Made by a program: the position numbers and the translations under genes
DNA from: Arthrobacter sp. M4
Lineage (GTDB): Bacteria; Actinomycetota; Actinomycetes; Actinomycetales; Micrococcaceae
DNA: 59,704 nt
Reading direction: 5' to 3'
Assembly (NCBI RefSeq): GCF_020251205.1
Contig: NZ_JAIWYX010000020.1
Coordinates: forward strand, 1 to 59,704
The notes under the pieces: generated by a model
What the model saw: only the letters and a program-made list of their open reading frames with translations
Databases searched by the model: none
What the model was told of the DNA's origin: nothing
In this document: positions 59,398 through 59,704 of the stretch, in pieces
Layout of the letters: every line of letters begins with the position of its first letter
Numbering within the stretch: position 1 is the first letter of the stretch

Positions 59398-59673
59398 GCC
59401 CATTGAGATCGTGTGAGGAACCGCCACCGCGCCCTGCATGGAGGGCTAAGCATGTTGGTCTTTGGAACGACGCAATTCGGTACAACTGGCCTGTGCCGAA
59501 TCTACCTGTCGAGCAGGCTCCCGCGCCGCGAGAGCGCCCACGCGTTTGTACAGCCGCCTTCCCCCATTCGACGCACGCGGGAGGCTACCGCGCGGGGAGC
59601 GCCTCCGGTGGGGGCTAAAAATGTCACACCCTCCTCGTAGGGTGAAGGTACTTCGGGAAGGGGGGTGGTTTGG

Positions 59674-59704
59674 ATGGTTGTTGGGGCGTTCGTTGACGGC
59701 GATG
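59674..59704 (+). CDS. Possible 5' end of a gene cut by the window
   Basis: ATG at 59674 opens a frame MVVGAFVDGD that runs off the window; the G-rich stretch GGGAAGGGGGGTGG upstream could hold a ribosome site. The opening and the TGTCACACCCTCC leader recall the starts of DUF222/HNH-endonuclease genes common in Arthrobacter, but ten residues cannot prove this. From 59398 to 59673 no gene is seen. Confidence 0.25.
   Translation, partial: MVVGAFVDGD

Noticed and set aside
59398..59618. Short frames after the arsR gene
   Set aside because: None has a ribosome site or a recognisable motif; they overlap in several frames and look like chance open frames in GC-rich DNA.

Overview
The window is a high-GC, gene-dense stretch of an actinobacterial genome, most likely Arthrobacter or Paenarthrobacter. 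The best single pointer is the copper amine oxidase at 51764-53815, which matches the Arthrobacter phenylethylamine oxidase family nearly motif for motif. Other pointers are frequent GTG/TTG starts, many 4-base ATGA/GTGA overlaps between neighbouring genes, and an abundance of catabolic operons with divergent regulators. No rRNA, tRNA, CRISPR array or intact insertion sequence was seen. This is accessory catabolic territory: roughly ten transporter-plus-enzyme modules, most with their own regulator.

Layout. 1-1326: ornithine-cyclodeaminase-like gene behind two GGTATACC palindromes. 1389-8024: minus-strand operon (NodB-fold hydrolase, MHS transporter, SDR, ketopantoate-reductase-like enzyme, M20 peptidase) facing a two-domain Lrp regulator. 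8025-11928: tandem repeats, then a metal-handling group (small His-tailed protein, His-tailed ferritin, CopB-type ATPase with a His-repeat N-terminus and a CsoR-type operator). 12159-16263: MFS transporter, GAF protein and amidohydrolase facing a RpiR regulator. 16238-23244: TRAP transporter with two dehydrogenases facing a LacI regulator, plus a small monooxygenase. 23326-24850: SDR/TetR pair. 24940-26040: two gene remnants. 26133-33585: redox cluster (XRE regulator, NmrA-like protein, DHA2 pump, frameshifted alcohol dehydrogenase, two aldo/keto reductases, SnoaL-, CMD- and cupin-fold proteins).

33778-39072: operon with a two-component flavin monooxygenase (HpaB/HpaC type), cupin, DUF2848 protein, nitrilase-family amidase and MHS transporter, probably for uptake and oxidative breakdown of an aromatic or N-heterocyclic compound. 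39253-42968: heterodimeric ABC exporter. 43138-43974: alpha/beta hydrolase. 44061-51316: RpiR regulator and an ABC importer whose operon also carries a PTP-type phosphatase and a metallophosphoesterase, which suggests import of a phosphate ester and its dephosphorylation in the cell. 51277-57880: amine catabolism (small membrane protein, copper amine oxidase, TetR, FeaR-like AraC, amino acid/amine permease, wrecked flavin monoamine oxidase). 57904-59397: arsenic operon arsR-aquaporin-arsC. The final 30 bases may open another gene.

A recurring oddity is in-frame short tandem repetition: the pentapeptide GAVQP five times in a permease, a 15/18-bp repeat insert in the amine oxidase, a 29-residue His repeat in the copper ATPase, and a 21-bp duplication carrying a stop codon. 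All functions are inferred from motifs and context; no database search was run.
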